The notes beneath the pieces were generated by a model, which searched no databases, was not told the DNA's origin, and saw only the letters and a program-made list of their open reading frames with translations. Shown in pieces: positions 34,122 to 42,689 of a stretch of DNA of 64,000 nucleotides. The stretch is from positions 4,714,001 through 4,778,000 of the forward strand of contig NZ_LT630003.1 in NCBI RefSeq assembly GCF_900105615.1, read 5' to 3'. Numbering within the stretch: the first letter of the stretch is position 1; each line of letters opens with the position of its first letter. The translations under genes were made by a program, and so were the position numbers. The stretch comes from Lacrimispora sphenoides JCM 1415 (GTDB lineage Bacteria > Bacillota > Clostridia > Lachnospirales > Lachnospiraceae).

Positions 34122-34166
34122 CTGCAGGTTTTTGTGAAAAATAACAAAAAACCTGCAGATTTTTTT
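34122..34166 (+). terminator. Terminator of the YheO-like regulator gene
   Basis: CTGCAGGTTTTT (34122-34133) with AAAAACCTGCAG (34147-34158), followed by seven Ts. Confidence 0.88.
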
Positions 34167-34194
34167 GTTTATTTGTTAGAAGAACATAATAATA

Positions 34195-34269
34195 TTGCAA
34201 TTAAAAAGTATCTATGGTAAAATAAATTACATCATATAAATGAATACAATAAAATTTATTTTATTGTAT
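34195..34269 (+). promoter_or_regulatory. Promoter and operator of the serine transport/deamination operon
   Basis: TTGCAA (34195-34200), 17-base spacer, TAAAAT (34218-34223). Overlapping and downstream are AATAAATTACATCA (34221-34234) and a 26-bp palindrome with 12-bp arms ATACAATAAAAT (34244-34255) / ATTTTATTGTAT (34258-34269). Confidence 0.65.
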
Positions 34270-34286
34270 GAAAGGAAGGTATTGAT

Positions 34287-35501
34287 ATGGAGGAAAGTAA
34301 AAAGAGTAAGAAGGGGCTAGGATTGGTACCAAGGCTGATTATTGCAATTATCATTGGTATTTTAATTGGAATGTATTGCCCCAGTTTTGTAACTTCAATA
34401 TTAATTACCGTATCAGATTTGTTTAAACAGTTTTTAATGTTTATCATTCCTCTTATGGTGGTGGCTTTTGTTACTATGGGAATTGCGGACCTGTCTCAGG
34501 GAGCCGGAAAGCTGCTGGCATTTACCGCAGCGATTTCCTATGCTTCCACGCTGCTGGCAGGAAGCGCATCTTATGTTGTAGCCAGTACATTTTTCCCTTC
34601 TTTTGTGAATGAAGAAGTTGTTGCAAAAGTTGCATCTGCAAGTGACAAGGCGATCAGCGGATATTTTTCCCTGGAGATCACACCGCTGCTTGAAACAACA
34701 GCAGCTGTTGTACTGGCCTTTGTACTGGGAGTATGCATCAGCACCATGAGGGGCAAAGAGATCGGAGATGCCCTGTATAATGTGTTCAAAGAGTTTTCCG
34801 AGATTATTACTAAGGTACTGGGCCGGGTGATCATTCCGCTTCTTCCTTTATATATCTGCGGAACCTTTGCCAAGATGACTTATCAGGGAACTACCTTTGC
34901 GATTATGTCAGTGCTTTGGAAGGTTTTTGTGATCGTGATATTGCTTCATTTAATCTATCTGCTAGCGGCCTTTACCTTTGCAGGTATATTGACAAAAAGA
35001 AATCCGCTTACCATGTTAAAGAACCAGATACCCGGCTATCTGACTGCGATTGGTACCCAGTCTTCTGCGGCTACCATTCCGGTTAATATTAAATGTGCCG
35101 AAAGCAATGGTATCTCAGAAGAAATCCGTAACTTCGTAATTCCGCTGTGCGCTAATATTCATATGGCAGGTTCTATAATCACAATTACCTGCTGTGTGAC
35201 TGCAACCCTGCTTATTTACGGCATGCCTCATGGATTCCTTACCCTGTTCCCGTTTATCTGTGTGCTGGGAGTAGCCTTGGTTGCATCTCCTGGAGCTCCG
35301 GGAGGCTCTATCTTTACGGCGACTCCATTCTTCCCGATTGCAGGAATACCAGCAGTAGGAGATATTGCCAGCCTTCTTCAGGCAATGTATATTGCACAGG
35401 ACAGCTTTGGAACAGCATGTAACGTATCCGGAGATAATGCGATCAGCGCGCTGGTTGATATGTATTACCATAAATATATTAAGAAAGATAACAAAGGCTA
35501 A
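34287..35501 (+). CDS. Dicarboxylate/amino acid:cation symporter (DAACS), probably serine transporter
   Basis: Membrane symporter of the DctA/GltP/SstT family, 404 residues. Eight transmembrane helices plus two re-entrant loops: the serine-rich loop ending QSSAATIPVNI and the tip GAPGGSIF. It is the first gene of an operon with both subunits of L-serine ammonia-lyase, so serine (and perhaps threonine) uptake, as in SstT, is the likely role. RBS AAAGGAAGG. Substrate is inferred from context. Confidence 0.88.
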   Translation: MEESKKSKKGLGLVPRLIIAIIIGILIGMYCPSFVTSILITVSDLFKQFLMFIIPLMVVAFVTMGIADLSQGAGKLLAFTAAISYASTLLAGSASYVVASTFFPSFVNEEVVAKVASASDKAISGYFSLEITPLLETTAAVVLAFVLGVCISTMRGKEIGDALYNVFKEFSEIITKVLGRVIIPLLPLYICGTFAKMTYQGTTFAIMSVLWKVFVIVILLHLIYLLAAFTFAGILTKRNPLTMLKNQIPGYLTAIGTQSSAATIPVNIKCAESNGISEEIRNFVIPLCANIHMAGSIITITCCVTATLLIYGMPHGFLTLFPFICVLGVALVASPGAPGGSIFTATPFFPIAGIPAVGDIASLLQAMYIAQDSFGTACNVSGDNAISALVDMYYHKYIKKDNKG

Positions 35502-35528
35502 GGTGATTGCGAAAGGAGAAGGCTGATT

Positions 35529-36197
35529 ATGCCGTCTATCAGTATTTTCGAGGTAATCGGCCCTAATATGGTAGGGCCATCCAGTTCCCATACTGCGGGT
35601 GCTGTGGCAATTGCTCTTCTGGTTAAAAAAATGTTCAACGAACCCATTCGCGAAGTGGAGTTTGTTTTGTACGGTTCTTTTGCAAAGACCTACAAAGGCC
35701 ATGGAACCGACCGTGCGCTTCTTGGCGGCATCCTGGGGTTTGAGACTTATGATTTAAGAATTAAGAATTCCTTCCAGTTAGCTGATGAATGCGGGATAAA
35801 GTATTCCTTCCAGGTGGATGAAAAAGAAACAGAAGTTCATCCAAACACAGTAGAGATACATGTGTCTGGAGAAAAGGGCGGAACGATATCGGTCCGCGGT
35901 GTCTCCCTAGGAGGCGGTAAAGTTAAAATTATCAGGATCAACGGCATTGATGTAGACTTTACCGGGGAATATTCCACACTGGTTATACGCCACCTGGACT
36001 ATCCCGGCATGGTGGCCTATATTGCCACCAGTTTAAGTGAACGCAATGTAAATATTGCTTTCATGCGCCTGTTCCGGGAACAAAAAGGGGCGACTGCTTA
36101 TTCTGTGGTGGAATCTGATGAGGAAATCCCACAGGAATTGCTGGATAAGCTGCGGCAGCACCCCAAAGTAGAAGATGTTATGCTTATACAGGTTTAG
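35529..36197 (+). CDS. sdaAB: L-serine ammonia-lyase, beta subunit
   Basis: Small subunit of the iron-sulfur L-serine dehydratase (serine to pyruvate + ammonia). 222 residues: N-terminal SDH_beta domain beginning FEVIGPNMVGPSSSHTAGA, then an ACT domain (about 148-222; DYPGMVAYIATSLSERNVNIAFM) that may sense serine. Followed nine bases later by the alpha subunit, as in B. subtilis and clostridia. Confidence 0.95.
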   Translation: MPSISIFEVIGPNMVGPSSSHTAGAVAIALLVKKMFNEPIREVEFVLYGSFAKTYKGHGTDRALLGGILGFETYDLRIKNSFQLADECGIKYSFQVDEKETEVHPNTVEIHVSGEKGGTISVRGVSLGGGKVKIIRINGIDVDFTGEYSTLVIRHLDYPGMVAYIATSLSERNVNIAFMRLFREQKGATAYSVVESDEEIPQELLDKLRQHPKVEDVMLIQV

Positions 36198-36206
36198 GAG
36201 GCTTTT

Positions 36207-37085
36207 ATGGACTTTATATCAGGAAGTGAATTGTTGAAATTGTGTGAGGAAAATCACTGCCGGATTTCAGAAGTGATGCGGAAACGGGAAGCCAGTGAGT
36301 TCGGTGCCGATCCGGAGGAAACCATAAGCCGGATGAAAGAAGCTTACCGGATCATGAAGGAAGCATGTCATAAACCCTTAGATGAGCCGGTGGCTTCCAT
36401 CGGCGGATTGATCGGGGGAGAAGCTGCAAAGGTTCGGAACCGAAGGCGATCAGGAAAATCCATATGCGGAAGCATGCTGTCTAAGGCAATTACCTATTCA
36501 CTGGCTGTTCTGGAAGTAAATGCTTCCATGGGCCTTATAGTAGCGGCGCCCACGGCAGGAAGTTCCGGAGTTCTGCCTGGACTGCTGCTTGCTTTGGAAG
36601 AAGAATTTTCCTTAGATCACGAACAGATCATTGATGGCCTTTTTACAGCAAGTGCGGTGGGCTATCTGATTATGCGGAATGCTACCGTGGCTGGAGCACA
36701 GGCCGGCTGTCAGGCTGAGGTTGGCGCTGCTTCTGCAATGGCTGCGGCGGCGGCAACGGAAATCATGGGCGGAACGCCAAAGCAGTGCATGGATGCGGCT
36801 TCCTCAGCAATCGTGAATCTCTTAGGGCTGGTCTGTGATCCGGTAGCCGGTCTGGTGGAATATCCCTGCCAGAGCCGTAATGTTCTTGGAGCTTCCAATG
36901 CACTGGTATGTGCAGAAATGGCATTATCAGGAGTAGAGCAGTTCATACCATTTGATCAGACGGTAGACACCATGATGATGGTGGGGCGTTCGATCCCATT
37001 TGAATTAAGGGAAACTTCCCTTGGCGGCTGCGCGGCTACGGAAGCTGCCTGCAGGAAAACCTGTGAGATTTTTAAAACAAAGTAA
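36207..37085 (+). CDS. sdaAA: L-serine ammonia-lyase, alpha subunit
   Basis: Catalytic subunit carrying the oxygen-sensitive [4Fe-4S] cluster. 292 residues; landmarks APTAGSSGVLPG near residue 112, LVCDPVAGLVEYPCQSRN near 210 and the C-terminal GGCAATEAACRKTC with clustered cysteines. RBS TTAGGAGG. With pflB nearby, serine-derived pyruvate can feed formate and acetyl-CoA production. Confidence 0.95.
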   Translation: MDFISGSELLKLCEENHCRISEVMRKREASEFGADPEETISRMKEAYRIMKEACHKPLDEPVASIGGLIGGEAAKVRNRRRSGKSICGSMLSKAITYSLAVLEVNASMGLIVAAPTAGSSGVLPGLLLALEEEFSLDHEQIIDGLFTASAVGYLIMRNATVAGAQAGCQAEVGAASAMAAAAATEIMGGTPKQCMDAASSAIVNLLGLVCDPVAGLVEYPCQSRNVLGASNALVCAEMALSGVEQFIPFDQTVDTMMMVGRSIPFELRETSLGGCAATEAACRKTCEIFKTK

Positions 37086-37101
37086 CAAGTAATAATGACA
37101 G

Positions 37102-37136
37102 GCGGTACCGGTTTTGTGAAACCGGTATCGCTTTTT
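37102..37136 (+). terminator. Terminator of the serine operon
   Basis: GCGGTACCGGTTT (37102-37114) with AAACCGGTATCGC (37119-37131), one mismatch, TGTG loop region, then TTTTT. Confidence 0.85.
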
Positions 37137-37155
37137 AATGCATGAATAAAAAAAA

Positions 37156-37185
37156 GTTGCGAATGCAACCACTTTATGTTATGCT
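37156..37185 (+). promoter_or_regulatory. Promoter with operator of the MarR-MATE operon
   Basis: TTGCGA (37157-37162), 17-base spacer, TATGCT (37180-37185). GTTGC-GAAT-GCAAC (37156-37169) overlaps the -35 and is a candidate binding site for the MarR protein encoded next. Confidence 0.6.
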
Positions 37186-37241
37186 GTTTATCATCCTAAA
37201 ATAAGATGAAATGCCGTCCGAAAGGCTTGGAGGTGGAAATC

Positions 37242-37691
37242 ATGTGCGAGCACAAGGAAATCGGGAAATATATCTCGATTATCCAGAGACTTAATAATAC
37301 GTATTTTGCAAATCAATTATCTACTTATCAGATAGGCTGTGGACAACAGTTTTTTTTATTGCAGATTTTTAAAAAACCTGGTATGAGTCTGCATGAGCTG
37401 GCTTCTTTTGGACATTACGATAAGGCCACTGCCACCCGCGCGGTTAAGAAGCTGGAAGAAGAAGGATATGTTGTGACGGAAATGGCACAGGAGGATAAAC
37501 GCATCCGGAGGATTTACGTCACAGACAAAGCGGCAGCTGTCGTGGGAAAGACCTTGGAGAGCGTAAATGAATGGGCGGATATTATATTAAAAGGGTTTAC
37601 CAAAGAGGAACGTGATGCAGCAGAGCAAATGCTTATTCGCATGGCTTGCAATGCCCTAGATCACATCGTGGAACAGAAGGGAAAGGAATAG
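37242..37691 (+). CDS. MarR family transcriptional regulator
   Basis: 149-residue winged-helix repressor. Helix-turn-helix region MSLHELASFGHYDKATATRAVKKLEEEGYV with wing EDKRIRRIYVT. ATG 37242 has GGAGGTGG upstream; the frame opens earlier without a ribosome site. It ends eight bases before a MATE exporter, giving an arrangement like mepR-mepA, in which a drug ligand releases the repressor. The ligand is unknown. Confidence 0.9.
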   Translation: MCEHKEIGKYISIIQRLNNTYFANQLSTYQIGCGQQFFLLQIFKKPGMSLHELASFGHYDKATATRAVKKLEEEGYVVTEMAQEDKRIRRIYVTDKAAAVVGKTLESVNEWADIILKGFTKEERDAAEQMLIRMACNALDHIVEQKGKE

Positions 37692-37699
37692 AATACTTT

Positions 37700-39088
37700 A
37701 TGGAACAAAACAGGATAAAACAGGGGGAAAATCCCCTGGGATATAAACCAGTGGGGCATTTGCTGCTTCAGTTTGCGCTTCCGTCAATAGTCTCCATGCT
37801 GGTAAATTCGGTTTACAATATTGTTGACCAGATCTTTATCGGCCAGGGCGTTGGGTATCTGGGAAATGCGGCAACCACCATTGCATTTCCCATTGTCACC
37901 ATCATTTTAGCCATATCGACTCTCCTGGGAGCAGGGGGAAGCGCCTATGCTGCCATTAAGCTGGGGGAAAAAAATGAGGAAGAGGCGGATAAGACCCTTG
38001 GAACCGTTTTCCTGATGACCCTGGCAGCCAGCATTGCAGTTATGGCGATAGGATTCCCGCTTATGACTCCTATGTTAAAGATTTTTGGAGCGACTGCCAA
38101 TACCATGGAGTATGCAAGGCAGTACACTTCTATCATATTACTGGGCACACCCTTTAACATGCTCTCCGTAGTACTGAGCAATATGGCCAGGACAGACGGG
38201 AGTCCTGCCTTATCCATGTATGCCATTTTAATCGGTGCTGCTTTAAATACCATACTGGATCCGATTTATATTTTTGTATTTCATTGGGGCGTGACCGGAG
38301 CGGCCATTGCCACCATTACCTCTCAGATCATTTCCGCAGTTGTGCTGGTCCTGTATTTTGTGTACAAAGGAAAGCATATGCGCCTTAATAAAAATAGTTT
38401 ACGCATTGATTTTAATATCTGCAGGCTGGCCCTGCCTCTTGGGATCTCAAGCGGAATCACCCAGATGGCATCTACCGTTTTGCAGGTTGTCATGAACAAT
38501 TCCCTGGTGTATTATGGAAATAAGACGGCCATTGGCGGCGATGTGGCCTTAAGTGCTATGGGTGTTGTAAATAAGATCGGCATGATCCTGATCTCCATCT
38601 GTGTTGGGATCGGCATCGGCTCCCAGCCGATTCTCGGATTTAATAAGGGAGCGAATCAGCCAAAGCGTGTGAGGAAGACTTATCTTTCGGCGGCTGCGGC
38701 GGCAACCGCAGTTGCCCTTACGGGATGGCTTGCCTGTCAGTTGTTCCCAAGGCAGATTTTAAGTCTGTTTGGGACAGAGGATGTGCAGTTCACCCAGTTT
38801 GCCATCCGCTGCCTGAAGGTGTATATGCTTGGAATCTTTTCGGCCGGATTCCAGGTTGTGACAACCAGCTATTTCCAGTCAACGGGACAACCCTTAAAGG
38901 CTTCCATTTTATCCATGCTGCGCCAGCTTGTGTTATTGATCCCGCTGATTCTTATCCTTCCTCTTTCTTTTGGTCTGGAAGGAATCCTCTATGCAGGGCC
39001 TGTGGCGGATATTACCTCAATGATCATTGTCAGCCAGTTTGTTCTGCATGAACTGAAAAAGTTAAACAGATTATGCAAAGACTCGTAA
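37700..39088 (+). CDS. MATE family efflux transporter (MepA-like)
   Basis: 462-residue exporter with twelve transmembrane segments. N-terminal signature LLLQFALPSIVSMLVNSVYNI then VDQIFIGQGVG; MTPMLKIFGAT and the second-half repeat LPLGISSGITQ. MepA-type MATE proteins with a MarR regulator export cationic drugs. ATG 37700 was chosen because the AAAGGAATAG site lies upstream; the open frame extends back into the marR gene. Not closely similar to the first MATE at 1330-2718. Confidence 0.9.
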   Translation: MEQNRIKQGENPLGYKPVGHLLLQFALPSIVSMLVNSVYNIVDQIFIGQGVGYLGNAATTIAFPIVTIILAISTLLGAGGSAYAAIKLGEKNEEEADKTLGTVFLMTLAASIAVMAIGFPLMTPMLKIFGATANTMEYARQYTSIILLGTPFNMLSVVLSNMARTDGSPALSMYAILIGAALNTILDPIYIFVFHWGVTGAAIATITSQIISAVVLVLYFVYKGKHMRLNKNSLRIDFNICRLALPLGISSGITQMASTVLQVVMNNSLVYYGNKTAIGGDVALSAMGVVNKIGMILISICVGIGIGSQPILGFNKGANQPKRVRKTYLSAAAAATAVALTGWLACQLFPRQILSLFGTEDVQFTQFAIRCLKVYMLGIFSAGFQVVTTSYFQSTGQPLKASILSMLRQLVLLIPLILILPLSFGLEGILYAGPVADITSMIIVSQFVLHELKKLNRLCKDS

Positions 39089-39122
39089 TATGCGGAATAA
39101 AGGGAAAGGAGATGTGAAAATC

Positions 39123-40013
39123 ATGAGCTTGAAGACGGAGATGGCAAGATTTACTGCAGGGCTAAAAAAGGCGGACAAAAAGATGGCCCTTGAACTGGAA
39201 CAGCCGCCCAGAGGAACGGGGGCGCTGACCCAGGAACAATTTACAAAAAAGGTACGGGTAAAAACCTGGAACATCGACGGTTTTCCCGGAGTCACCATAA
39301 ACGGAAGTTATTCAAAGACTGCCCATATCCTCATGCTGCCGGGAGGGGCCTATACCCTGGAGCCATCAGAGCGTTACAGGGAAATGGCAGAGTATTTTGC
39401 CGTAGAAGAGCAGGTAAAGGTGACCATACCTTCCTGCCCTCTGGCCCCGGAGTATACGGCGTTAGATGTCCACCGGTATCTGGTCCGGGTTTACAGCTGG
39501 CTTTTGGCAGAATATCCGGAAGATGAGTTTTTTCTTTTTGGGGATTTTTCCGGCGGTGGTCTGGCTCTCTCGTTATTACAGGAACTGCGGGACATGGGGA
39601 ATCTGCCTATGCCGGTGAGAACTGCCGTGGTTTCTCCGTGGCTGGATATTGCTCTTAACAATCCGAAGATAAAGATCATGAAAAAAACGGATCCTATCCT
39701 TCCTGTAGAAGCGTTAAAAGAAGCCGGAGCCCGCTACTGCGGTCCTTTGGAACCGGATCACCCCTTTGTCTCACCACTTTATGGAAACTGGGATCAGCTG
39801 GGACAGATCCTGATATTTTCCGGCACAGATGAAATTCTTACACCGGACTGCGAGCTTCTGGCTGAAAAGGCGGGAAAATTTAAAGGAACGAAAATCATTT
39901 ATAAAAAAGGGGCTAAGATGTTACATAACTGGATATTGATTCCGAGCAAGGAGACAGATGCCACTTTGGAATTGATTTTTGCATTCTTTCTGGAAGAAGC
40001 TTTGGGATTTTAA
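39123..40013 (+). CDS. Alpha/beta hydrolase, HSL-like esterase
   Basis: 296-residue alpha/beta hydrolase-3 fold protein. The oxyanion region is LPGGAY in place of HGGGF, nucleophile elbow GDFSGGG near residue 142, acid residue in FSGTDEIL near 245 and histidine in AKMLHNW near 272. No signal peptide. ATG 39123 follows GGAAAGGAG; it may be co-transcribed with the MATE gene, which ends 34 bases upstream. Substrate unknown; a small ester or a drug is possible. Confidence 0.82.
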   Translation: MSLKTEMARFTAGLKKADKKMALELEQPPRGTGALTQEQFTKKVRVKTWNIDGFPGVTINGSYSKTAHILMLPGGAYTLEPSERYREMAEYFAVEEQVKVTIPSCPLAPEYTALDVHRYLVRVYSWLLAEYPEDEFFLFGDFSGGGLALSLLQELRDMGNLPMPVRTAVVSPWLDIALNNPKIKIMKKTDPILPVEALKEAGARYCGPLEPDHPFVSPLYGNWDQLGQILIFSGTDEILTPDCELLAEKAGKFKGTKIIYKKGAKMLHNWILIPSKETDATLELIFAFFLEEALGF

Positions 40014-40055
40014 AAATGAGGCTCGGCCCTTTTAAGGGGCCGAACCTCATTTTTG
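40013..40055. terminator. Bidirectional terminator between esterase and mecA
   Basis: AAAATGAGG-C-TCGGCCC pairs with GGGCCGA-A-CCTCATTTT around TTTTAAG; runs of T on both strands serve the two convergent genes. Confidence 0.85.
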
Positions 40056-40089
40056 ATTTGTGATGAAGTACTATGAACAAAGGAACGGA

Positions 40090-40809
40090 TTAAAGTTTGG
40101 CAAGAGACTGAAGGGCGTGACCTTCAATCAGCACCTCGTAATGTTCCCTGTAGTACGCTTCGGAGGCGTAGTCCTGGTGAATCTTGGAACCATATTCCGC
40201 AAGCAGGTTGCAGACACGGCTGAAATCCAGAGACTTGTCAGGAGTGTTCCTGATCACCAGATAATACTGTCTGGTATCAGGTTTTTTATATAATGTATTC
40301 TCGCCATCGTAAACCTGCCCGATGGTCCTTGCAGCATCAGATATCTGGTCCAGACTTTGAAAACAATAGATTCGTATCGAGGAAGCGCTTGATTGCTCTT
40401 TTGGCTCTTCGGCCTCCGGTTCTTCTTTCTTGTCAAGCCCTAACAGGTTTAACAGTCCGTCGGCGCCTTCCAAAAGTTCGCTTGCCAGGTCTCCTGGCAT
40501 GGAATCCAAGTCTTCGTCGGCTGATGGTGAAAATTTGGCAAACCTTGTATCTAATTCTTCCGGATCTTCGATTTTTGTGATTACTAACATCACACTTTCG
40601 TTGGACAATGGAATTGCTTCTACCATGAGAGGAATGTCTTCTGCTTCGAATCCCACTTCGTTAGAGGCTTTCTGAATCATCTCGCGGAACAGGTTGCGGG
40701 CTTTTTCACTGCCATAGGCAAGCTCGCCTAAATTTAAGTTTCTGACGCTTAAATCAAAGCTGGTAAGCGTACAGCGAATTTGATTTTCGTTAATACGTTC
40801 TATCTTCAT
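40090..40809 (-). CDS. mecA: Adaptor protein MecA
   Basis: Adaptor that delivers substrates (ComK, degraded proteins) to the ClpC ATPase in Firmicutes. 239 residues: N-terminal substrate-binding MKIERINENQIRCTLTSFDL, acidic linker (about 95-145, rich in Glu/Asp), and C-terminal ClpC-binding domain (RIYCFQSLDQISDAA ... YYLVI ... LAEYG). RBS AGGAAGTGATCC. Monocistronic. Confidence 0.93.
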   Translation of the reverse strand: MKIERINENQIRCTLTSFDLSVRNLNLGELAYGSEKARNLFREMIQKASNEVGFEAEDIPLMVEAIPLSNESVMLVITKIEDPEELDTRFAKFSPSADEDLDSMPGDLASELLEGADGLLNLLGLDKKEEPEAEEPKEQSSASSIRIYCFQSLDQISDAARTIGQVYDGENTLYKKPDTRQYYLVIRNTPDKSLDFSRVCNLLAEYGSKIHQDYASEAYYREHYEVLIEGHALQSLAKL

Positions 40810-41150
40810 AGGATCACTTCCTGTTCTTTTTAAAATGGTGAATGAATGTTTACATACTTCCTCAACATAACTATACTATATAATATAGCGAAAAAGCAAT
40901 TACTATGTGAAAAAATTTATATAATTTTAAGGTTTGAATGCTAATAACCGGGAATCCTATTTGCTTATTGGAATTTCCCGGTTTTATTTTTTTGATATGA
41001 TGAAAATATAATATTGTTTTACTTGATTTCTTCGTTATCTTCGTAAGGTGATTTAGAAGAAAATGTAATTACCATTAGTTGTTATGTAAAAATAATGTAA
41101 TAAAACAAATTTCCAAGTTTGCATTAAATAGGAATTTTATTTTGTTCTTA
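40810..41150. other. 341-base AT-rich gene-free interval
   Basis: No protein gene seen. It holds divergent promoter-like sequences, an orphan terminator on the plus strand (listed separately), and near 41107-41138 an imperfect AAATTTCC/GGAATTTT hairpin with a T-rich minus-strand tail that may end the GNAT transcript. The remainder is AT-rich with no visible structure. Confidence 0.6.
40849..40992 (+). ncRNA. Candidate small RNA next to mecA
   Basis: TTTACA (40849-40854), 17-base spacer, TATACT (40872-40877), then about 70 bases without a frame, and an intrinsic terminator AACCGGGAA (40946-40954) / TTCCCGGTT (40975-40983) followed by TTTATTTTTTT. The predicted transcript is about 110 bases. 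A terminator with no upstream plus-strand gene is the main argument. Confidence 0.35.
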
Positions 41151-41630
41151 TTAGCTGAATATATACTTCATTGGAGTAAACCGTATTCCATTTACAAGTT
41201 GTTCGGTGTCTGTATCCATAAATCCCAGTTTATGATATATCTCGACTGCGTAGGGTGATGAATTAACCGTCATTTCCTGATTAACACCTTCTTCCTTGAA
41301 AAAAGATGTTATGGTGCTTAATAATTCCCGCCCAATTCCTTGCCGGTGATGTTCTTTATCTACAAACAAAAGTGAAATATGACATGGTTGTCTGGTTGCA
41401 GCCACTCCCACGATGTTCTCACCGCTGAAACAACCCCAGAAGAGCATCTCGTTTTTATTGATTTTTTGTTCAATAGAATTCAAATCTATAAATTTCTTGA
41501 ACTCCTGAATGCCTTCTTCTGAATAATCCGGAGCTTCAAATTCCAGAAAGACCTGCCAAACCAAGTCCAGTGCACCATGTTTCTTTATGGAATCTATATT
41601 CATTTGGGTTACAATATAATCCTTAATCAT
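41151..41630 (-). CDS. GNAT family N-acetyltransferase
   Basis: 159-residue acetyl-CoA-dependent transferase. Motif A is HHRQGIGRELLSTI (Q/RxxGxG/A) near residue 98, preceded by ISLLFVDKE and followed by TVNSSPYAVEIYHKLGF, the usual C-terminal GNAT pattern. ATG 41630 has GAGGTGG upstream. Substrate not identifiable; single gene. Confidence 0.88.
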   Translation of the reverse strand: MIKDYIVTQMNIDSIKKHGALDLVWQVFLEFEAPDYSEEGIQEFKKFIDLNSIEQKINKNEMLFWGCFSGENIVGVAATRQPCHISLLFVDKEHHRQGIGRELLSTITSFFKEEGVNQEMTVNSSPYAVEIYHKLGFMDTDTEQLVNGIRFTPMKYIFS

Positions 41631-41731
41631 AATGATACCACCTCGCAAATTAGTGTATTACCTCTGATCTTGATTAGATTATAACAGAAAGATACCATAG
41701 GTGAAAGTAGGTAGTTCATTGGTGTTTGCGG

Positions 41732-42133
41732 TTAAATGGTATAGGTTTTTGGGCCATCCGTAAAGCTGAAGGTTTCCACTTCCTCTACGTCAATGTAGAA
41801 AAGTTCAAAGACGGGATTGTCAGGTGCATTGTACAGGCCCTTTATGCCGGGATTCTCGTCCAGTGCACGAGTTTTTAAAGAAAGATCGTTGACAAAGACG
41901 GCCTTACCGTTTACTGATACCACCGGCGTAAAGTTAGCTGGGTAGGTGCAGAAAGAAACATTGGGGTTGGCCTTAATCTGTTCGTAGACCGGTTTTTTGT
42001 TGCTGGTGCAGAAATATACTTTGTTGCCGTCTGTAAACAGGTATTGGAATACCCGGGTTTTACCCTTGCTGCCATCCTGTGTTGCCAGGACGCCGTTGGG
42101 GTTCTCCTTCAAAACAGCTGCATAATCAATCAT
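41732..42133 (-). CDS. Pyridoxamine 5'-phosphate oxidase-like (split-barrel flavin) protein
   Basis: 133-residue protein of the PNPOx-like split-barrel fold, probably binding FMN or F420-like flavin. Features NPNGVLATQDGSKGKTRVFQYLFTDG and VYFCTSNKKPVYEQIKANPNVSF. ATG 42133 with ATGGAGG upstream. Divergent from an HxlR regulator, a common pairing in clostridia; a role in redox or quinone detoxification is inferred. Confidence 0.85.
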   Translation of the reverse strand: MIDYAAVLKENPNGVLATQDGSKGKTRVFQYLFTDGNKVYFCTSNKKPVYEQIKANPNVSFCTYPANFTPVVSVNGKAVFVNDLSLKTRALDENPGIKGLYNAPDNPVFELFYIDVEEVETFSFTDGPKTYTI

Positions 42134-42225
42134 GACTGATCCTCCATTCTTATTGGCAAATTGTATTTTGTCTTGCTTTATGCTATAATTATAGTGCGCA
42201 CAGATCAATGTACAAGTACGATTTT

Positions 42226-42245
42226 TTAGTATAGTTAGTATCTAA
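42226..42245. promoter_or_regulatory. Repeated TTAGTAT sites before the HxlR gene
   Basis: TTAGTAT at 42226-42232 and 42235-42241, the second completing an inverted repeat TTAG-TAT-CTAA (42235-42245). They lie between the divergent PPOX-fold and HxlR genes and are candidate HxlR operators. Confidence 0.5.
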
Positions 42246-42269
42246 TAGGATAGTAATGGAGGATTTATT

Positions 42270-42620
42270 ATGAATAATGAAAGTGAAAAAAAAGATCTGT
42301 TCGGTATTTGTCCTTATTTTACCTCTCAAAAGGTATTGAGCGGGAAATGGGCGCTGCTGATTCTTCACTATCTGGAAGAGAAGACACTTCGGTTTAAGGA
42401 GTTAGAGCGTGCACTGGCTCCCATTACTCAGGCTACACTGACAAAACAGTTACGTAATCTGGAAGAACATGGTCTGATTACCCGTACGGTTTACAATACC
42501 ATCCCGCCCAAAGTGGAATACTCTTTGAGTGAATTGGGCCATCAATTTAAACCGGTGTTGGATAGTTTGGAAAAATGGGGAGAGTTATACATTGCTCACA
42601 TGGAAAGAAAAGACTTCTAG
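42270..42620 (+). CDS. HxlR family transcriptional regulator
   Basis: 116-residue winged-helix protein. HxlR signature CPYFTSQKVLSGKWALLILHYL (here with a single Cys near residue 13), LTKQLRNLEEHGLITRTVY and VEYSLSELG. Members such as HypR, QorR and YodB sense electrophiles or disulfide stress through an N-terminal cysteine like this one. Divergent from the flavin protein it probably controls. RBS ATGGAGG. Confidence 0.9.
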   Translation: MNNESEKKDLFGICPYFTSQKVLSGKWALLILHYLEEKTLRFKELERALAPITQATLTKQLRNLEEHGLITRTVYNTIPPKVEYSLSELGHQFKPVLDSLEKWGELYIAHMERKDF

Positions 42621-42689
42621 GAAGTTTTGGGTTTCCGTAAAAAAATAGTTGAAAAAACAAATAGAATATATTAGAATATACCCCAAGAG

